A stretch of 64,000 nucleotides of DNA from Lineus longissimus (Eukaryota > Nemertea > Pilidiophora > Heteronemertea > Lineidae), in NCBI RefSeq assembly GCF_910592395.1, contig NC_088316.1:2852001-2916000 (forward strand). The letters run 5' to 3'. Shown here piece after piece: positions 63,390 through 64,000 of this stretch. Made by a program: the position numbers and the translations under genes. The notes beneath the pieces were generated by a model, which saw only the letters and a list, made by a program, of their open reading frames with translations, did not search any database and was not told where the DNA came from. Numbering within the stretch: position 1 is the stretch's first letter; each line of letters starts with the position of its first letter.

Positions 63390-64000
63390 GTAATGCAGGC
63401 TCAGGATACATGTAAAGCGTTATTTTTGGTGGATAGGATGTTTGACTGTCACCAACTCTTTTCTTCATGTATCTACACTCTATAAAAAGGGTTTTTGAGC
63501 TTTTCAGCCAAGAAAATTATGCACCACGGAGAGTTTTTTTGTCGGTGAGATGATAATGAAAACTTGGTTTTTAGATTCTGAAAAACGTCTAGGGATTCTT
63601 TCCAGCGTTCATATCTTACTAATGCTCGCCGTTGTTTGAAAAAAAAGACTGTTAGGAATATATTTATTGCCAACATACTACTAGGCCGACATGCAAACAG
63701 ATATATTTATAGCCAGTTCAAAGAAGAAAACTGATAAGATGACCCGATGACAGGACTAGAAGCCACACATTTGAGGACTCGCGAACGTGGTAAAATTAAT
63801 CGGGAAGTGAAACCTTGTAAATTGTAATGCTATTAAGACCGTGGTTGCGGATATAACTGGAAGATTCTGGGAGCGTTATTGGTTCGTTTGTGTCAAGTTA
63901 TAAGCAGTGAAATATTTCGCCTGATGTATCGTGTATGGATTCAGGAGCAGAATTTTGGAAAATACACGTCCCACATTATCATACAAGAAGAAGAACCTAA
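63390..64000. other. Right end of window
   Basis: Would be the first intron of the candidate plus-strand gene. No exon or repeat recognised. Confidence 0.4.

Overview
The window is nuclear DNA from an invertebrate animal, probably marine. Two genes are split by GT-AG introns with consistent phases: a Cys-loop receptor and a MATE transporter. Tandem intronless GPCRs, a polydactyl C2H2 zinc-finger gene and many small non-autonomous transposons, SINE-like and LINE fragments are also typical of animals. ACATGTA-type sequence is common. A lophotrochozoan (annelid, brachiopod or mollusc) or an invertebrate deuterostome would both fit; the sequence alone does not settle the phylum.

Layout. (1) 0.6-11.8 kb: three related genes without coding introns, oriented -, +, -. 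They encode type II membrane proteins whose lumenal part carries motifs like five-bladed beta-propeller, GH130/mannosyltransferase-like proteins. The first two are head to head and form an inverted duplication that includes their upstream flanks. (2) 13.1-17.3 kb: a tandem duplication of about 2.2 kb, each unit with one intronless rhodopsin-type GPCR. (3) 17.5-22.9 kb, minus strand: a nine-exon glycine-receptor-like chloride channel subunit, reconstructed completely (438 residues), with an unusual leucine at pore position 6'. (4) 23-37.9 kb: no convincing gene; dispersed repeats, hairpins and MITEs, including one with an apparent empty site about 1.3 kb away. (5) 38.3-39.2 kb: a ten-finger C2H2 protein. 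(6) 42.3-59.1 kb, minus strand: a MATE/SLC47 transporter, 15 exons reconstructed (588 residues), N-terminal exon(s) not found. Its introns hold a 70-bp minisatellite of about 25 copies, an 81-bp array that copies the exon/donor junction, a 5S-rRNA-like SINE, a tRNA-like SINE, a Harbinger-type MITE and a LINE 3' end. (7) 62.2-63.3 kb: a long inverted repeat with possible outward-facing first exons, the right one perhaps starting a gene that leaves the window.

The genes do not form a pathway; they look like neighbours in an ordinary, repeat-rich animal locus with recent local duplication. All exon boundaries were read by eye from splice signals, phase and family motifs; no search or alignment program was run.
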